Shown piece after piece: positions 29,332 to 40,256 of a stretch of 64,000 nt of DNA. The stretch comes from Yersinia massiliensis CCUG 53443. GTDB lineage: Bacteria; Pseudomonadota; Gammaproteobacteria; Enterobacterales; Enterobacteriaceae. The DNA lies in the NCBI RefSeq assembly GCF_000312485.1, contig NZ_HE997643.1, forward strand, positions 1,416,806-1,480,805, given 5' to 3'. A model generated the notes under the pieces. It was not told the DNA's origin. It saw nothing but the letters and a program-made list of their open reading frames with translations, and ran no database searches. The position numbers were made by a program, and so were the translations under genes. Each line of letters starts with the position of its first letter. The stretch's first letter is position 1.

Positions 29332-29466
29332 GCGCTAAACGGCTTCCAGCCGGAAATGAGCCGCTAGATTTCACATGACCGCTGCGTGGACTGCCTTCCT
29401 GCCACGCGAAGTATTGACGCTATTTTGACTTTTTATTCATCTTGTTAGGCGAAAGGCAGAAACACT

Positions 29467-29736
29467 ATGACACCTGAATCGGTAATGGCCCTCGGCGTCG
29501 AGGCAATGAAGATAGCCCTAGCATTGGCCGCGCCATTATTGCTCGCTGCCCTGATAAGCGGTTTGATTGTCAGTCTATTGCAGGCGGCAACACAGATTAA
29601 CGAGATGACACTGTCTTTCATCCCGAAAATCTTGGCGGTTTTCACCACAATGGTGATCGCGGGCCCGTGGATGCTGAGCTTGATACTGGACTATATGCGT
29701 AACCTGTTCACCAGCCTGCCCACGTTGATAGGCTAG
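29467..29736 (+). CDS. fliQ: Flagellar export gate protein FliQ
   Basis: An 89-residue protein with two membrane helices ([40 protein letters not shown]). It encloses FliP in the export gate. The ATG has GCAGAAACACT upstream. A 135-base spacer separates it from fliP, larger than in E. coli. Confidence 0.96.
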   Translation: MTPESVMALGVEAMKIALALAAPLLLAALISGLIVSLLQAATQINEMTLSFIPKILAVFTTMVIAGPWMLSLILDYMRNLFTSLPTLIG

Positions 29737-29746
29737 CATTTTCAAG

Positions 29747-30529
29747 ATGCTCTCCCTCGACACCACCCAGCTCAGTGTTTTAGTCAGTCAGTATTTCTGG
29801 CCTCTGATTCGCGTGCTGGCGCTGATCACCACCGCGCCCGTGCTCAGCGAAAAGCAGATCAACCGCAAAGTGAAAGTTGGCTTGGCGGTATTAATCACCT
29901 TTCTCATTGCACCCGCCCTGCCGCCGGTGAATATCCCGTTGGTGTCCAGTGGCGCAGTTTGGGTCGCCATTCAGCAAGTCCTGATTGGTGTCGCGATTGG
30001 GTTGACCATGCAATTTGCCTTTGCGGCCATTCGTCTGGCGGGCGAAGTGATTGGTTTACAGATGGGGCTATCATTCGCCACCTTCTTCGACCCCTCTGGC
30101 GGGCCAAATATGCCAGTTTTGGCTCGGCTACTTAACCTCTTAGCGATGCTGCTATTTCTGACCTTCGATGGTCACTTGTGGCTGATTTCATTACTGGCTG
30201 ACAGCTTCCATACCTTGCCGATTCAATTCGAACCGCTCAACGGCAACGGTTTCCTGGCCTTAACCCAAGCGGGATCGTTAATCTTTATGAGTGGCATGAT
30301 GCTGGCTTTGCCGCTCATTACCCTGCTGTTAACCCTGAACTTAGCCTTAGGGATGCTCAACCGCATGACGCCACAACTGTCGGTGTTCGTGATCGGTTTC
30401 CCGTTGACCCTCACCGTCGGCATTCTGACATTAGGGTTAACCATGCCGCTACTCGCGCCATTTTCCGAGAACCTCTTTGCTCAATTCTTTGACCGGCTGG
30501 CAGGGGTATTAAGCGGAATGGCGCACTAA
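29747..30529 (+). CDS. fliR: Flagellar export gate protein FliR
   Basis: A 260-residue gate protein with about six membrane helices. The FliR signature [21 protein letters not shown] (~100-120) is intact. It ends the fliL operon and converges on flgL. Ribosome site ATTTTCAAG is poor, but translation may be coupled with fliQ, 10 bases upstream. Confidence 0.96.
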   Translation: MLSLDTTQLSVLVSQYFWPLIRVLALITTAPVLSEKQINRKVKVGLAVLITFLIAPALPPVNIPLVSSGAVWVAIQQVLIGVAIGLTMQFAFAAIRLAGEVIGLQMGLSFATFFDPSGGPNMPVLARLLNLLAMLLFLTFDGHLWLISLLADSFHTLPIQFEPLNGNGFLALTQAGSLIFMSGMMLALPLITLLLTLNLALGMLNRMTPQLSVFVIGFPLTLTVGILTLGLTMPLLAPFSENLFAQFFDRLAGVLSGMAH

Positions 30530-30609
30530 ATCCCGTCAACGAATTCCCATCGACGAATCGATTATGACTGCCTATTGACGTTTGATTAAGATGAGAACGG
30601 CGAGGAGAG

Positions 30610-30628
30610 CACCTGTGGCCCACAGGTG
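30610..30628. terminator. Hairpin between convergent fliR and flgL
   Basis: CACCTGTG-GCC-CACAGGTG (8-bp stem, three-base loop) lies in the 127-bp gap between the convergent ends, followed by a second CCACAGGTGAAAGAC copy 19 bases later. No T-tract is obvious. Confidence 0.5.
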
Positions 30629-30656
30629 AAAGACCGGGCCACAGGTGAAAGACAGG

Positions 30657-31637
30657 TTATTTATTCAGTTGGAACAACGACATACCCTGCATATTGGTAA
30701 AGGTGGTGTAAGACGCCTGCAATGCCGCCTGCTGCATCACGTAAGAAGAAATGGCTGACGTCCAATCCACATCCACCAAGTCACTTAACCGCTGTTTGTT
30801 GCTCAAAGTACGGTCATTGCCCAAGCTATCAAGATTGTCCAACTCTTGCAGTTGAGTCCCCACTTCAGCCTGAACAGACAACACATTGTTCAACGAGTTA
30901 GCCATGCCGCGAATACCTTTGTCCATATCCGCTTGCGCCTGCTCTTTCACGGCGTCGGTTGCGCCCTCGAGAGGCACTTTCAGTGATTTTAAGACGGTAT
31001 CAATGGTATTGAAAATATTGGCTTCAGACGCAACCGGATTACCACCAGCATCATCAGGTTCGGGTTTAGCATTGCTGGTCAGCGCCATAAACACACTGGT
31101 GCCTGTATGCCCAACTGTCATCGAACGGCTCGCATCAACCTTTTGCTCAATCGTGACGTCTCCGCCTTGATAAGTGACCTCACCTGTGGCGCTAACCACG
31201 AATGGCGGCTTGTCACTTTTAAAGGCAGCGAAAGTGTAGCGACCGTTGCCATTAGTGGAGTTAGCCTGATTCAGCAACTGGTCTTTTAAACCCTGTAACT
31301 GAGTGGCATAAGAGGCTCGGTCATCATCACTCAAGATATCGGTTTTCGCGCTGATAATGATGCTTTGGATTGACTGAATGGTACTGGTCACCTGCTCCAG
31401 CGTTTTGGTTTCCTGTGACAGTTCATTACGAGCAAAACTACGCGCCAACGTGTATTGGTTATTTTCCGATTGCGCTTGCGACACCATCACCGCTTGTGAA
31501 GCTGCCATCGGATCATCTGATGGGTTAACCACACGCTTACCGGTGGAAAGCTGCTGGCCGGATTGCATCCAGAGTGATTGGGCATTCGTGACGCCCTGCA
31601 TATTTTGCTGATAAATCATGCTAGTACTTAAGCGCAC
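30657..31637 (-). CDS. flgL: Hook-filament junction protein FlgL (HAP3)
   Basis: A 326-residue junction protein. The N-terminus (MRLSTSMIYQQNMQGVTNAQ) and C-terminus (SLFQLNK) are the flagellin-like D0 regions, and the conserved VNPSDDPMAASQAV is present. It starts with GTG at 31637, with AAGGA upstream. Second gene after flgK, probably co-transcribed with it. Confidence 0.95.
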   Translation of the reverse strand: MRLSTSMIYQQNMQGVTNAQSLWMQSGQQLSTGKRVVNPSDDPMAASQAVMVSQAQSENNQYTLARSFARNELSQETKTLEQVTSTIQSIQSIIISAKTDILSDDDRASYATQLQGLKDQLLNQANSTNGNGRYTFAAFKSDKPPFVVSATGEVTYQGGDVTIEQKVDASRSMTVGHTGTSVFMALTSNAKPEPDDAGGNPVASEANIFNTIDTVLKSLKVPLEGATDAVKEQAQADMDKGIRGMANSLNNVLSVQAEVGTQLQELDNLDSLGNDRTLSNKQRLSDLVDVDWTSAISSYVMQQAALQASYTTFTNMQGMSLFQLNK

Positions 31638-31770
31638 AATGTCAGTTCCTTGTCGTCACCGTTCAGTCAGTTCATGGGGCTGCCTCATCAATTGAATGGC
31701 CCCAAGACTCATGCTGACTCAACTAAAATAAAATAAGTCGCGGCACAATGAATGCACCGCAGGCAAAAAC

Positions 31771-33435
31771 TTAACGTAGATCCAGTAAGGCATTAAACAG
31801 CGTTGACGCCGTTTGAATCACTTGCGCATTCGCCAAATAATATTGTTGGAAACGCTGAAGATCGCCGTACTCTTCATCCAAGTTCACGCCCGAGATAGAC
31901 TGCTGTTCAGCCGTCAACTGGGTCACAATATTGGCTTGCGCCGCACTGTTGGTTTTCGCCGTATTCGTTTGGTTACCCACATTACTGACAAGACCTGCAT
32001 ACGCGCCCGATAGCGTGGCTTTGCCATCAACCAGCTTCAACGTTTGCAGATTCAATAACGCTTTCGCATTCACGTTGTCACTTTCACCGCCATCGGCCGT
32101 GCCTGCTGCCGCTATCTTGCTGGAATCGGTAATATCAACCTGCAAGTTAGCTGCGACATTCGACACGGTTTTCACCAAAAACTTATCTTTGGCTTGTGGG
32201 CCATTAACACCGTTATCAATGCTGACGTTTAGACCATCGAAACTCAAACCGGTGGTGTTACCACTGCCATCCACCACGGGATTAGCCGGCACTTTGGTGT
32301 TATCAGACAAGCGAGTCACCTGCCAGTTGGTGCCGTCAAACTCAACACTGTAATCACTGGCTTTGACTTTCGAGGTATCGGTATAGGCCACGGTCAGGTT
32401 GGCATCACCCTGATTTTTCGTGTTTTTCAACACGTTTGGCTCGGCAAAACTGAAGAAGTTTTCACCGGGATCGCCATTGATATCAAAACCGGCTTTATGT
32501 TGCGTGTTGAAGCTATCGGCCATGGCCAAAGCCAATTGACCTAACTGATTGCGCGCGCTATCCAGCGCTTCACTACGGAATTTCAACGTCCCGCCAAGGC
32601 TCCCTGTTGCCAAGCGGCTTTCATCTACTTCCATCAGTTCACCGCTGCCGTACTTATAGCCAATCGTTAGCCGCGTAGCATCACTGCTAGAGGGAATCGC
32701 TTCAATTTTGTGCGAAGTCTGGCCTTGCACCAAAGGCAAACCGTTGGCAAAGGAGACGTTGTAAGCATCGCCGTCTTGTTGGGTCACGGTGACACCGACA
32801 ATCTGGTTTAACTCAGTCACCAATTGGTCACGTTGGTCAAGCAAAGCATTCGGCTCACTGCCACTGCTACCGCGCAAACGAGTAATTTGGTCATTTAACT
32901 TCGCAATTTGCTCGGCGTAGTTATTAATTTTGGTGACACTTTCGGTGATTTTTTGATTCACGCCAGTGTCCATATCGCGCAGATATTTATCCGCATTCTG
33001 GAACTGGTTCACCAACCCTTCAGCCTTACCCAATACCGTTTTACGCGCCGCATCGTCGCCCGCGTTACTCACCAGATTTTGCAGATTACTAAAGAAGTCC
33101 TGCATGGTGACAGAGAGGTTATTGGAGGAGTTCGACAGCAAGTTATCGATTTGCGAAATTTGCTGATAATAAGTCGTTAACCCACTGCTTTGCGTCTGAG
33201 AAGAACGTAATTGGTTGGTAATGAAGGCATTATATTCGCGGTTCACACCGGTTACGGTGACGCCGTTGCCGACAAAACCGGCGGCGCTGAGCGTCCCACC
33301 ATTTTGCGCAAAAATGGCGTTTTGGCGGTTATAGCCCGCCACTTGGAAATTGGTAATGTTATTACTGACGGTGCTCAGGGCATATTGCGCTGCGCTCAGA
33401 CCACTCATCGCAGTATTCATTAAACTATTGGACAT
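31771..33435 (-). CDS. flgK: Hook-filament junction protein FlgK (HAP1)
   Basis: A 554-residue protein that joins the hook to FlgL. The N-terminal domain MNTAMSGLSAAQYALSTVSNNITNFQVAGYNRQ and the C-terminal FQQYYLANAQVIQTAS are the usual rod/hook-like ends. A sigma-28 promoter lies upstream, so flgKL can be class III while flgBCDEFGHIJ is class II. Confidence 0.96.
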   Translation of the reverse strand: MSNSLMNTAMSGLSAAQYALSTVSNNITNFQVAGYNRQNAIFAQNGGTLSAAGFVGNGVTVTGVNREYNAFITNQLRSSQTQSSGLTTYYQQISQIDNLLSNSSNNLSVTMQDFFSNLQNLVSNAGDDAARKTVLGKAEGLVNQFQNADKYLRDMDTGVNQKITESVTKINNYAEQIAKLNDQITRLRGSSGSEPNALLDQRDQLVTELNQIVGVTVTQQDGDAYNVSFANGLPLVQGQTSHKIEAIPSSSDATRLTIGYKYGSGELMEVDESRLATGSLGGTLKFRSEALDSARNQLGQLALAMADSFNTQHKAGFDINGDPGENFFSFAEPNVLKNTKNQGDANLTVAYTDTSKVKASDYSVEFDGTNWQVTRLSDNTKVPANPVVDGSGNTTGLSFDGLNVSIDNGVNGPQAKDKFLVKTVSNVAANLQVDITDSSKIAAAGTADGGESDNVNAKALLNLQTLKLVDGKATLSGAYAGLVSNVGNQTNTAKTNSAAQANIVTQLTAEQQSISGVNLDEEYGDLQRFQQYYLANAQVIQTASTLFNALLDLR

Positions 33436-33537
33436 GAAGAAATCCTTTTACCGCAGGCGATTGATGTCGCGTACCTGCAATGATTAATATTGGGATACTG
33501 CCTGAGGAAACCTAAGCCCCCGCACAGCCTGTATTAG

Positions 33538-33564
33538 TTATCGACCGGTTAGAGAGAAACTTGA
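33538..33564 (-). promoter_or_regulatory. Sigma-28 promoter of flgKL
   Basis: On the minus strand TCAAGTTT is followed after 11 bases by GTCGATAA, 14 of 16 positions against the sigma-28 consensus. It lies about 100 bases before flgK. Confidence 0.8.
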
Positions 33565-33675
33565 ATAAAAATATGGGTGTTATTGTCAATCAATCCAATG
33601 AGTAAAGTCGTACTCGCCGCCGTTATGATGGGGGCCGAGCACGGCCCAATCCAAAATGGCCCGTCACCTAGCCCA

Positions 33676-34617
33676 TTAGAAGAGATTGGTTAAATCGCTG
33701 CTGTAGGCTTTCACTGCTTGATCGCCCGCATTCTTCATCTGCTGAATCACGCTGACCAATTTTTGCGCATATTGTGGATCGGTCGCATAGCCCGCTTTTT
33801 GCAGTGCATGTGCGCCCTGCTCAGGGCTTTGTGCTGCTGCCACATGGGCGTAGCGCGGGTTCTGGGTCAGCAATTTGACATAATCGCTGACCGCCTCGAC
33901 GTAAGAACCATAAACACGGAAACGCGCCTTGGTTTTTGTCGCCACGCCTTGCTCATATTCAGTGGTGGTAATTTCACTCACTGGCCCATCCCAGTTACTA
34001 CCTGCTTTGATGCCAAAGACGTTGTAGCTGGATTTGCCATCAGCGGTCGGGATTTCACGTTGGCCCCAACCGGATTCGAGTGCCGCCTGCGCCATAATCA
34101 GTTGATGAGGTATGCCACTTTGCTGACTGGCAATTTGGGCGGGAATCGACAACCGTGCCACGAAATTACCGGGGCCTTGCGGTAAGGACATCCCACCGCT
34201 GGCCGGCGGAGTCGGTATGGCCCGCCTGACCATTTGTTCCAACGCCTGCGCCGGTAAGGTTTGCAAGACTTCGTTATCCAGCACCATTGGCACGGTGCCT
34301 GCGGTTTCACTTGGCGACGTGGTACCTGAAAGCTGCTCCACCATCATGTCGGCTAACCCTAACCCCTTAACCGACATTTGTTGTGCTATCTGCTGGTCAT
34401 AAAGGGAGGTATAAAGCCGAGTCTGATCACTGTTCATCACGCCATCTTGCGGCAAAGCGGCGCGCATGCTTTTCAGCATCATCTGCACAAACATCCCCTC
34501 CACCTGCTGAGCCACCTTTTTCAGGTTGCCCTCGGGATCTTTGGCCGCATCACGCTTCAACGCATTCAGTGATTGGGCGTCATAAGCCGCCCCAGACATC
34601 GCCATCAAATCGCTCAT
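33676..34617 (-). CDS. flgJ: Rod cap and peptidoglycan hydrolase FlgJ
   Basis: A 313-residue bifunctional protein. The N-terminal half (~1-110, rod-cap domain, EGMFVQMMLKSMRAALPQDG) promotes rod assembly; the C-terminal half (~155-305) is a GH73-type muramidase with the catalytic Glu in AQAALESGWGQRE. It clears the wall for the rod. Its ATG overlaps the flgI stop. Confidence 0.95.
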   Translation of the reverse strand: MSDLMAMSGAAYDAQSLNALKRDAAKDPEGNLKKVAQQVEGMFVQMMLKSMRAALPQDGVMNSDQTRLYTSLYDQQIAQQMSVKGLGLADMMVEQLSGTTSPSETAGTVPMVLDNEVLQTLPAQALEQMVRRAIPTPPASGGMSLPQGPGNFVARLSIPAQIASQQSGIPHQLIMAQAALESGWGQREIPTADGKSSYNVFGIKAGSNWDGPVSEITTTEYEQGVATKTKARFRVYGSYVEAVSDYVKLLTQNPRYAHVAAAQSPEQGAHALQKAGYATDPQYAQKLVSVIQQMKNAGDQAVKAYSSDLTNLF

Positions 34618-35726
34618 CAGATAATTTCCAATTTAGCCCGTAAGCAGCCAGCGCTTTGCATCGCCTGCAAGATGGACATTAAATCGATAGGTGTCGCCCC
34701 AAGTGAATTCAAGGCACGAACCACGTTATTCAGATTCGGGCTGGCATTCACACGCTGCAACACGCCACCTTGCTGCTGAACAGAAATTTGGGTGTTCGGC
34801 GTTACTACGGTCTGGCCGCCGCCGAAAGGTGTATCCGGCTGGCTGACGATATTTTGTTTATCCACCACCACCGACAAGTTCCCTTGCGCCACCGCGCAGG
34901 AGTCCAACACCACATTGCGGTTCATGACGACAGAACCGGTACGGGAGTTGATGATCACTTTGGCGTCTCCGGCATCCACATTCACCGGTATATTTTGGAT
35001 ATCAGCCAAGAAGCGCACTTGCGAACTGTTGCCACGCGGCACGAGTACCTGAATGGTACGCGCATCAATCGCCGTGGCAGAGCCGAAACCACGTTGGCGG
35101 TTGATGGCATCACTCACCTGCTGCGCCATGGTGAAATCTTCGGTGTTCAGTTGAAGATTAATCACGCCATCAGTGCCAAAGGTCGTCGGCAGTTCTCGCT
35201 CGATAGTGGCACCGTTACTGATGCGCCCGCCGGTCAATTGGTTGACTTGCACGCTGCTGCCGCCCGATGATGCGCCAGCACCACCGACCAAGACGTTACC
35301 TTGCGCCAAGGCATAAACCTGATTATCCACCCCTTTCAATGGCGTCATCAGCAATGTGCCGCCACGGATGCTTTTGGCGTTCCCCATGGAGGACACCACC
35401 ACATCGATGGTTTGCCCTGCCCGAGAAAAGGCCGGTAACTTCGCCGTGACCATCACCGCAGCCACGTTTTTAAGCTGCATGTTGGTGCCAGGCGGCACGG
35501 TAATCCCCAGTTGCGACAACATATTGCTGAGGCTTTGCGTGGTAAATGGCGTCTGCATGGTTTGGTCACCGGAGCCATCTAAACCCACCACCAAGCCATA
35601 ACCGATCAACGCGTTATCACGCACTCCCTGAACGGTCACCAAATCGCGAATACGCTCGGCTTGCGCGGGCATCCACACCAGCGAGAGCAGCGTAATAAAG
35701 AATGTGACAAGTGACGGTTTACGCAT
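34617..35726 (-). CDS. flgI: P-ring protein FlgI
   Basis: A 369-residue periplasmic P-ring protein with a Sec signal ([20 protein letters not shown], cut near AQA-ERI). The mature start [15 protein letters not shown] and [15 protein letters not shown] are characteristic. Together with FlgH it forms the LP bushing. It has the usual length. Confidence 0.97.
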   Translation of the reverse strand: MRKPSLVTFFITLLSLVWMPAQAERIRDLVTVQGVRDNALIGYGLVVGLDGSGDQTMQTPFTTQSLSNMLSQLGITVPPGTNMQLKNVAAVMVTAKLPAFSRAGQTIDVVVSSMGNAKSIRGGTLLMTPLKGVDNQVYALAQGNVLVGGAGASSGGSSVQVNQLTGGRISNGATIERELPTTFGTDGVINLQLNTEDFTMAQQVSDAINRQRGFGSATAIDARTIQVLVPRGNSSQVRFLADIQNIPVNVDAGDAKVIINSRTGSVVMNRNVVLDSCAVAQGNLSVVVDKQNIVSQPDTPFGGGQTVVTPNTQISVQQQGGVLQRVNASPNLNNVVRALNSLGATPIDLMSILQAMQSAGCLRAKLEII

Positions 35727-35737
35727 GGATGGACCTC

Positions 35738-36451
35738 TTAGTACGGCGAGATATTAAGGAAGAACCGCTGCAACCAGCCCATGGTTTGCGCTTCATTGAT
35801 ATAACCATTGCCCACATACTCGATGCGTGCATCAGCGACCTGTGTGGAGGTCACTGTATTGCTACCGCTGATGGTGCGTGGGTTAACGACCCCAGAGAAG
35901 CGGATAAATTCGGTGCCCTGATTAATCGCGATCTGTTTTTCACCGACGACATGCAAGTTGCCGTTCGCCAGCACTTGATTGACGGTGACGGTGATGGTGC
36001 CATTGAAGGTGTTATTGGCGTTTGCGCCACCTTTGCCGCCAAAGGTGTTATCACCGGCAATATCCATGTCGGCGCGGGCATTACCCAATAAGCCCTGCAA
36101 ATAACGCGGGGCGGTGGCGACCGCAAATGAACTGGAGCCATTGCGGCTCGCATTGGCCGACGAACTCTTACTGGCACTGACATTTTCTTGCAAGGTAATG
36201 GTCAGCGTGTCACCGACATTACGTGGTCGGCGGTCTTCGAACAGCGGCTGATAGCCATAGTTCATCGGCTGAGCAGCCTGAAAAATAGAGCCATTGGGTA
36301 ATGGCGCACTGGCCGGTGCCGGCTGTGCAGACGTTGTGCCATCCACCAGTGGTTTATGCGGAATATACGCGCAGCCATTGAGTAGCATGGCCGTTAATGG
36401 CATGCAGACCCATTTCAATCCACCTGATTTGCGCAGCGGCTTTCTGTCCAT
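35738..36451 (-). CDS. flgH: L-ring lipoprotein FlgH
   Basis: A 237-residue outer-membrane ring lipoprotein. The lipobox LLNGC (Cys ~26) is present, followed by [27 protein letters not shown] and [20 protein letters not shown]. The ATG at 36451 is kept, although an internal Met ([11 protein letters not shown]) could also begin a lipoprotein signal. 104 bases separate it from flgG. Confidence 0.95.
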   Translation of the reverse strand: MDRKPLRKSGGLKWVCMPLTAMLLNGCAYIPHKPLVDGTTSAQPAPASAPLPNGSIFQAAQPMNYGYQPLFEDRRPRNVGDTLTITLQENVSASKSSSANASRNGSSSFAVATAPRYLQGLLGNARADMDIAGDNTFGGKGGANANNTFNGTITVTVNQVLANGNLHVVGEKQIAINQGTEFIRFSGVVNPRTISGSNTVTSTQVADARIEYVGNGYINEAQTMGWLQRFFLNISPY

Positions 36452-36555
36452 CTCTGATTTTCAGTCCTGTAACCGGTTGGAGGCGAACGAGCTTAGCCTC
36501 GAATACTCATTGTTCTACAGCAATCAGGGGGCGTGCTGGCCCCCCGAAAGCGGAT

Positions 36556-37338
36556 TTACAACTGGGTCAGTTTTTGCAACATCTGGTCGGAAGTTGAAAC
36601 CGCCTTACTGTTGATTTCATAGGCACGTTGGGTCTGGATCATATTGACCAACTCTTCCGCCACATTGACGTTAGAGGTTTCAACATAGCCCTGATACAGC
36701 AACCCGCCGCCATTCAAGCCCGGCGTAGTTTCATTTGGTGCACCGGAACTGGCGGTTTCTTGGTACAGGTTTTCACCGATGCTTTCCAGACCACTGTTGT
36801 TGATGAACGTGGTCAGGGTCAGTTGCCCCACTTGCTGCGTGGCAGTCTGCCCTTGCAAGGTGACACTCACTATCCCGTCACGGCCTACCGTCATGCTCAA
36901 GGCATTCGCCGGAATGGTAATGGCGGGTTGCACTTGGAAGCCGCCGGCGGTTACCAACTGACCATTTTGGTCAACTTGGAATGAGCCGTCGCGGGTATAA
37001 GCATTGGTGCCATCAGGCATCTGCACCTGAAAGAACCCCTCACCTTTGATAGCAATATCTTTGGTGTTATCGGTCTTGGACAGGTTGCCTTGGCTGTGCA
37101 AACGCTCTGTCGCCACCGGACGAACCCCCGTACCAATCTGTAAACCCGATGGCAAGGTGGTCTGTTCGGAGGATTGTGCTCCCGGTTGGCGCATCGTTTG
37201 GTACAGCAAATCTTCAAATACCGCACGCTGGCGTTTAAAACCATTGGTGCTGACGTTTGCCAAGTTGTTGGCGATAACATCCATGTTGGTTTGCTGTGCA
37301 TCCAAGCCGGTTTTGGCAATCCATAATGATCGGATCAT
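36556..37338 (-). CDS. flgG: Distal rod protein FlgG
   Basis: A 260-residue rod protein. The flagellar basal-body rod motif [32 protein letters not shown] is at the N-terminus and [26 protein letters not shown] at the C-terminus. It matches the 260-aa length in Salmonella. Downstream of flgF by 26 bases. Confidence 0.97.
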   Translation of the reverse strand: MIRSLWIAKTGLDAQQTNMDVIANNLANVSTNGFKRQRAVFEDLLYQTMRQPGAQSSEQTTLPSGLQIGTGVRPVATERLHSQGNLSKTDNTKDIAIKGEGFFQVQMPDGTNAYTRDGSFQVDQNGQLVTAGGFQVQPAITIPANALSMTVGRDGIVSVTLQGQTATQQVGQLTLTTFINNSGLESIGENLYQETASSGAPNETTPGLNGGGLLYQGYVETSNVNVAEELVNMIQTQRAYEINSKAVSTSDQMLQKLTQL

Positions 37339-37364
37339 CAGTTTATTCCTCTGCGCCTGCGCGC

Positions 37365-38120
37365 TTAGCCCATTGCTAACAGTTGATTAGCGCGCTGTTC
37401 GTTTTCATCCACGCTGTGGATCACTTTCATCTGCATTTCGAAACTGCGGGCATTGGCAATCATGTCTGCCATGGCTTCAACCGCTTTCACGTTGCTGCCT
37501 TCTAGCACACCCGGCATGATTTTAATCAGCGGGTCATTCGCTAACTGTGCACCACGCGCCTGCTGTGTTTCGGGTGTCAGATGAAATAAGCCATCATCGC
37601 CATGCATCACTTCACCCGCCGATGCCCGAACCCGTTTGATCTGCCCCAATTGCGCAATGGTATTGGGTGAATCACCGGCGTTCAGTGCTGAGATGGTGCC
37701 ATCTGCCGCAATGGTGACCGCCGCTTGCGGTGGCACGTCGATCGGGCCGTTGTCGCCCATCAGCGGGTAACCCTGCACCGTCATCTGCCCTTCAGGCGAA
37801 ATTTGAATGTTCCCGTTGCGGGTATAGGCTTCCGTGCCATCCGGCAGTTGCACCGCCAGATAGCCATCTTGCTGCAACGCCACATCTAGCGGGCGACCAC
37901 TAAAATTAATCGTCCCTTGGCTGATATCCACGCCGGGGGTGGATGCCACCACCATGGTGCGGGTCGCCATACTCGGCCCGTCGATAGGCACAGCGCGCAT
38001 GGCGGACAACTGCGCACGGAAACCCGGCGTAGCGGCGTTAGCCAAATTGTTTGCCGTCACCGCCTGCTGATCCAGCGACTGCCGCGCCGCGCCCATCGCG
38101 GTATAGATTGCGTGATCCAT
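37365..38120 (-). CDS. flgF: Proximal rod protein FlgF
   Basis: A 251-residue rod protein starting [34 protein letters not shown], with the C-terminal [20 protein letters not shown] rod motif. 21 bases after flgE in the flgB-flgJ operon. Confidence 0.97.
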   Translation of the reverse strand: MDHAIYTAMGAARQSLDQQAVTANNLANAATPGFRAQLSAMRAVPIDGPSMATRTMVVASTPGVDISQGTINFSGRPLDVALQQDGYLAVQLPDGTEAYTRNGNIQISPEGQMTVQGYPLMGDNGPIDVPPQAAVTIAADGTISALNAGDSPNTIAQLGQIKRVRASAGEVMHGDDGLFHLTPETQQARGAQLANDPLIKIMPGVLEGSNVKAVEAMADMIANARSFEMQMKVIHSVDENEQRANQLLAMG

Positions 38121-38141
38121 GAACTTATCCCGTCAGTACGA

Positions 38142-39401
38142 TTAACGCAGGTTAACCAGAGTTTGTAAGATCTGATCTTGGGTTTTGATGGTCTGCGCGT
38201 TGGACTGATAGTTACGTTGCGCCACAATCATATTCACCAGTTCTTTACTCAAATCCACGTTAGAGGATTCCAGTGCGCCACTGGTCAAGGTACCGAAACC
38301 GCCGCCGCCCGCGGTGCCCAGCATGGGGTTACCGGAAGCCAGCGTTTCGCGCCACACGTTGTCGCCTTCTGATGACAGCCCTTCAGGGTTAGCAAAGTTA
38401 GCCATCACGATTTGGCCCAACAATTGGGTCTGCTGGTTTGAATAGGTGCCGACCACCGAACCATCATTGTTGATTTGGAAGCCCGTGAATTCACCCGCCG
38501 CATAGCCGGTCTGGTTTTGCGTCACAATGCTATCGGTACCGGTATTTTGCTGCTTAGTCCCCGCCACGCTCAGTGTAAACGCTGGGGCTGTTGCGCCATT
38601 GACCACGCCGATAGGGATTGTGAAAGTGAAGTCCGTGGTGCTCGGTGGGTTCGCCCCGTTGGTCACACTTTGCAGCGCGCCATTGGTGTCAAACTGCATG
38701 GAGCCACGTAGTGCTGCCACTTGCGCCGGATTTGCGCTGCTATCACGGGTATAAACATCCCAAGAGTTACCGGTGGTGGAGCTTTCCGTACGCTTCACAT
38801 AGAACACATTGATCTCATGGCGGTTACCCAAGGTATCGTAGGTGGTCATGTTGTTCACAAAGCTATAGGTATCCGGCTTATCGGGATCAAATGCTGGGGT
38901 GGTTGGCACAATATCGTGGGTTGACGTTAGGTTCGCCACCATATTGCCGGAAGTGGTGGCTTTCGCTGGGATCATGTCCTGCGGGATAGACAGCGGAACT
39001 GGGTTCGCGCCCTGTTGTATCGTTGGCGGTGTACCGGTTGCTGGGTAGCCGGTCAGGCTCAGACCTTGCATATTGATGATGTTGCGATTCGCATCCAGTT
39101 TAAACTGACCGTTACGGGCAAAGAACACACCGCCGCTGCTGTCTTGCATCCGGAAGAAACCGTTTTGGCTGATGGCCAAGTCCAAACGACGGTTAGTGGT
39201 GGTGGCAGTACCGTCGTTAAAGTCTTGGGTGATCCCCGCCACTTTTACGCCCATCCCCGTCTGAGAACCGGCAAACATATCGGCAAAAGAAACTGAGCCG
39301 GCTTTAAAACCTGCCGTTGCCGAGTTGGCGATATTGTTACCGATCACATCCAAGTTACTGGATGCTGCGTTCAAACCGCTGACTGCTTGAGAAAAGCCCA
39401 T
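38142..39401 (-). CDS. flgE: Hook protein FlgE
   Basis: A 419-residue hook protein. The N-terminal MGFSQAVSGLNAASSNLDVIGNNIANSATAGFK and C-terminal LSKELVNMIVAQRNYQSNAQTIKTQDQILQTLVNLR are the conserved coiled-coil ends; the middle has variable surface domains. Slightly longer than Salmonella FlgE (403). A 147-base gap separates it from flgD. Confidence 0.97.
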   Translation of the reverse strand: MGFSQAVSGLNAASSNLDVIGNNIANSATAGFKAGSVSFADMFAGSQTGMGVKVAGITQDFNDGTATTTNRRLDLAISQNGFFRMQDSSGGVFFARNGQFKLDANRNIINMQGLSLTGYPATGTPPTIQQGANPVPLSIPQDMIPAKATTSGNMVANLTSTHDIVPTTPAFDPDKPDTYSFVNNMTTYDTLGNRHEINVFYVKRTESSTTGNSWDVYTRDSSANPAQVAALRGSMQFDTNGALQSVTNGANPPSTTDFTFTIPIGVVNGATAPAFTLSVAGTKQQNTGTDSIVTQNQTGYAAGEFTGFQINNDGSVVGTYSNQQTQLLGQIVMANFANPEGLSSEGDNVWRETLASGNPMLGTAGGGGFGTLTSGALESSNVDLSKELVNMIVAQRNYQSNAQTIKTQDQILQTLVNLR

Positions 39402-39548
39402 TTTCTTCTCCGTTAGATTTGGGGTCCGTTAAAGACCTTGAGCATTGATGACATATCAAATGCTGCTTTTAAAATTGAGGGCAAGTCGGTACAAATCCTT
39501 GTCTCACCATCGTGTTGGTTTTACTGCTGCTAAAGATGAATAACTGAC

Positions 39549-40241
39549 TTACAGAATCTGCCGGACTTTATCCATGGTGATGGTGCCTGCCATACCGAGG
39601 TCCAACTTGGCACCGTCACTACCACGAGTGACGCCATTGACCACGGCATAACTCAGGGGTGTCGTCACCAGTGATTCATTGCCATTGCTGGCGGTAATCG
39701 CCACGGTGTAGGCACCATCGGGTGCATTACCACCCGCATCCAATGAGCCATCCCAAGTAAAGGCATGGACACCCGCTGTTAGCTTGCCGATCTCAATGGT
39801 ACGAACCACCTGACCATTTTTGTCGCTGATGGTCGCCGTCACTTTGTCGGCCGCACGATCCAGCTCGACACCAAATGGCGTCGTGGTCACCACGTCATCT
39901 TTACTCCCCGTTAAAATGGTGTTGCCCGGGATCATGACGCCGTGACCAATCAGGCTGCTGGCCTGCAAGGACTGGCTGTTGTCAATTTGGCCGGAAATAG
40001 AGCCCAGAGTGGTATTCAACTTTTCAATGCCACTGACGGTGTTGATCTGCGCAAGCTGCGTCGTCAACTCGTTGTTTTGCATTGGGTTGGTCGGGTCCTG
40101 ATTTTTTAACTGTGCCACCAACAGCGTAAGGAAACTGTTTTGCAGATCCTGACTGGTGCTGCCACTCGGCGAGTTGGCATTAGCACTATTGGCGCTGTTA
40201 ACACCGTAATCGCTTTCGGTCAAAGAATTGGTAATGGCCAT
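39549..40241 (-). CDS. flgD: Hook cap protein FlgD
   Basis: A 230-residue hook-capping protein. The conserved N-terminal export and cap region includes FLTLLVAQLKNQDPTNPMQNNELTTQLAQINTVSGIEKLN, then a FlgD Ig-like pair of domains (~90-220). Ribosome site AGGAGCC precedes the ATG. 15 bases after flgC. Confidence 0.96.
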   Translation of the reverse strand: MAITNSLTESDYGVNSANSANANSPSGSTSQDLQNSFLTLLVAQLKNQDPTNPMQNNELTTQLAQINTVSGIEKLNTTLGSISGQIDNSQSLQASSLIGHGVMIPGNTILTGSKDDVVTTTPFGVELDRAADKVTATISDKNGQVVRTIEIGKLTAGVHAFTWDGSLDAGGNAPDGAYTVAITASNGNESLVTTPLSYAVVNGVTRGSDGAKLDLGMAGTITMDKVRQIL

Positions 40242-40256
40242 CTATATAGGCTCCTG

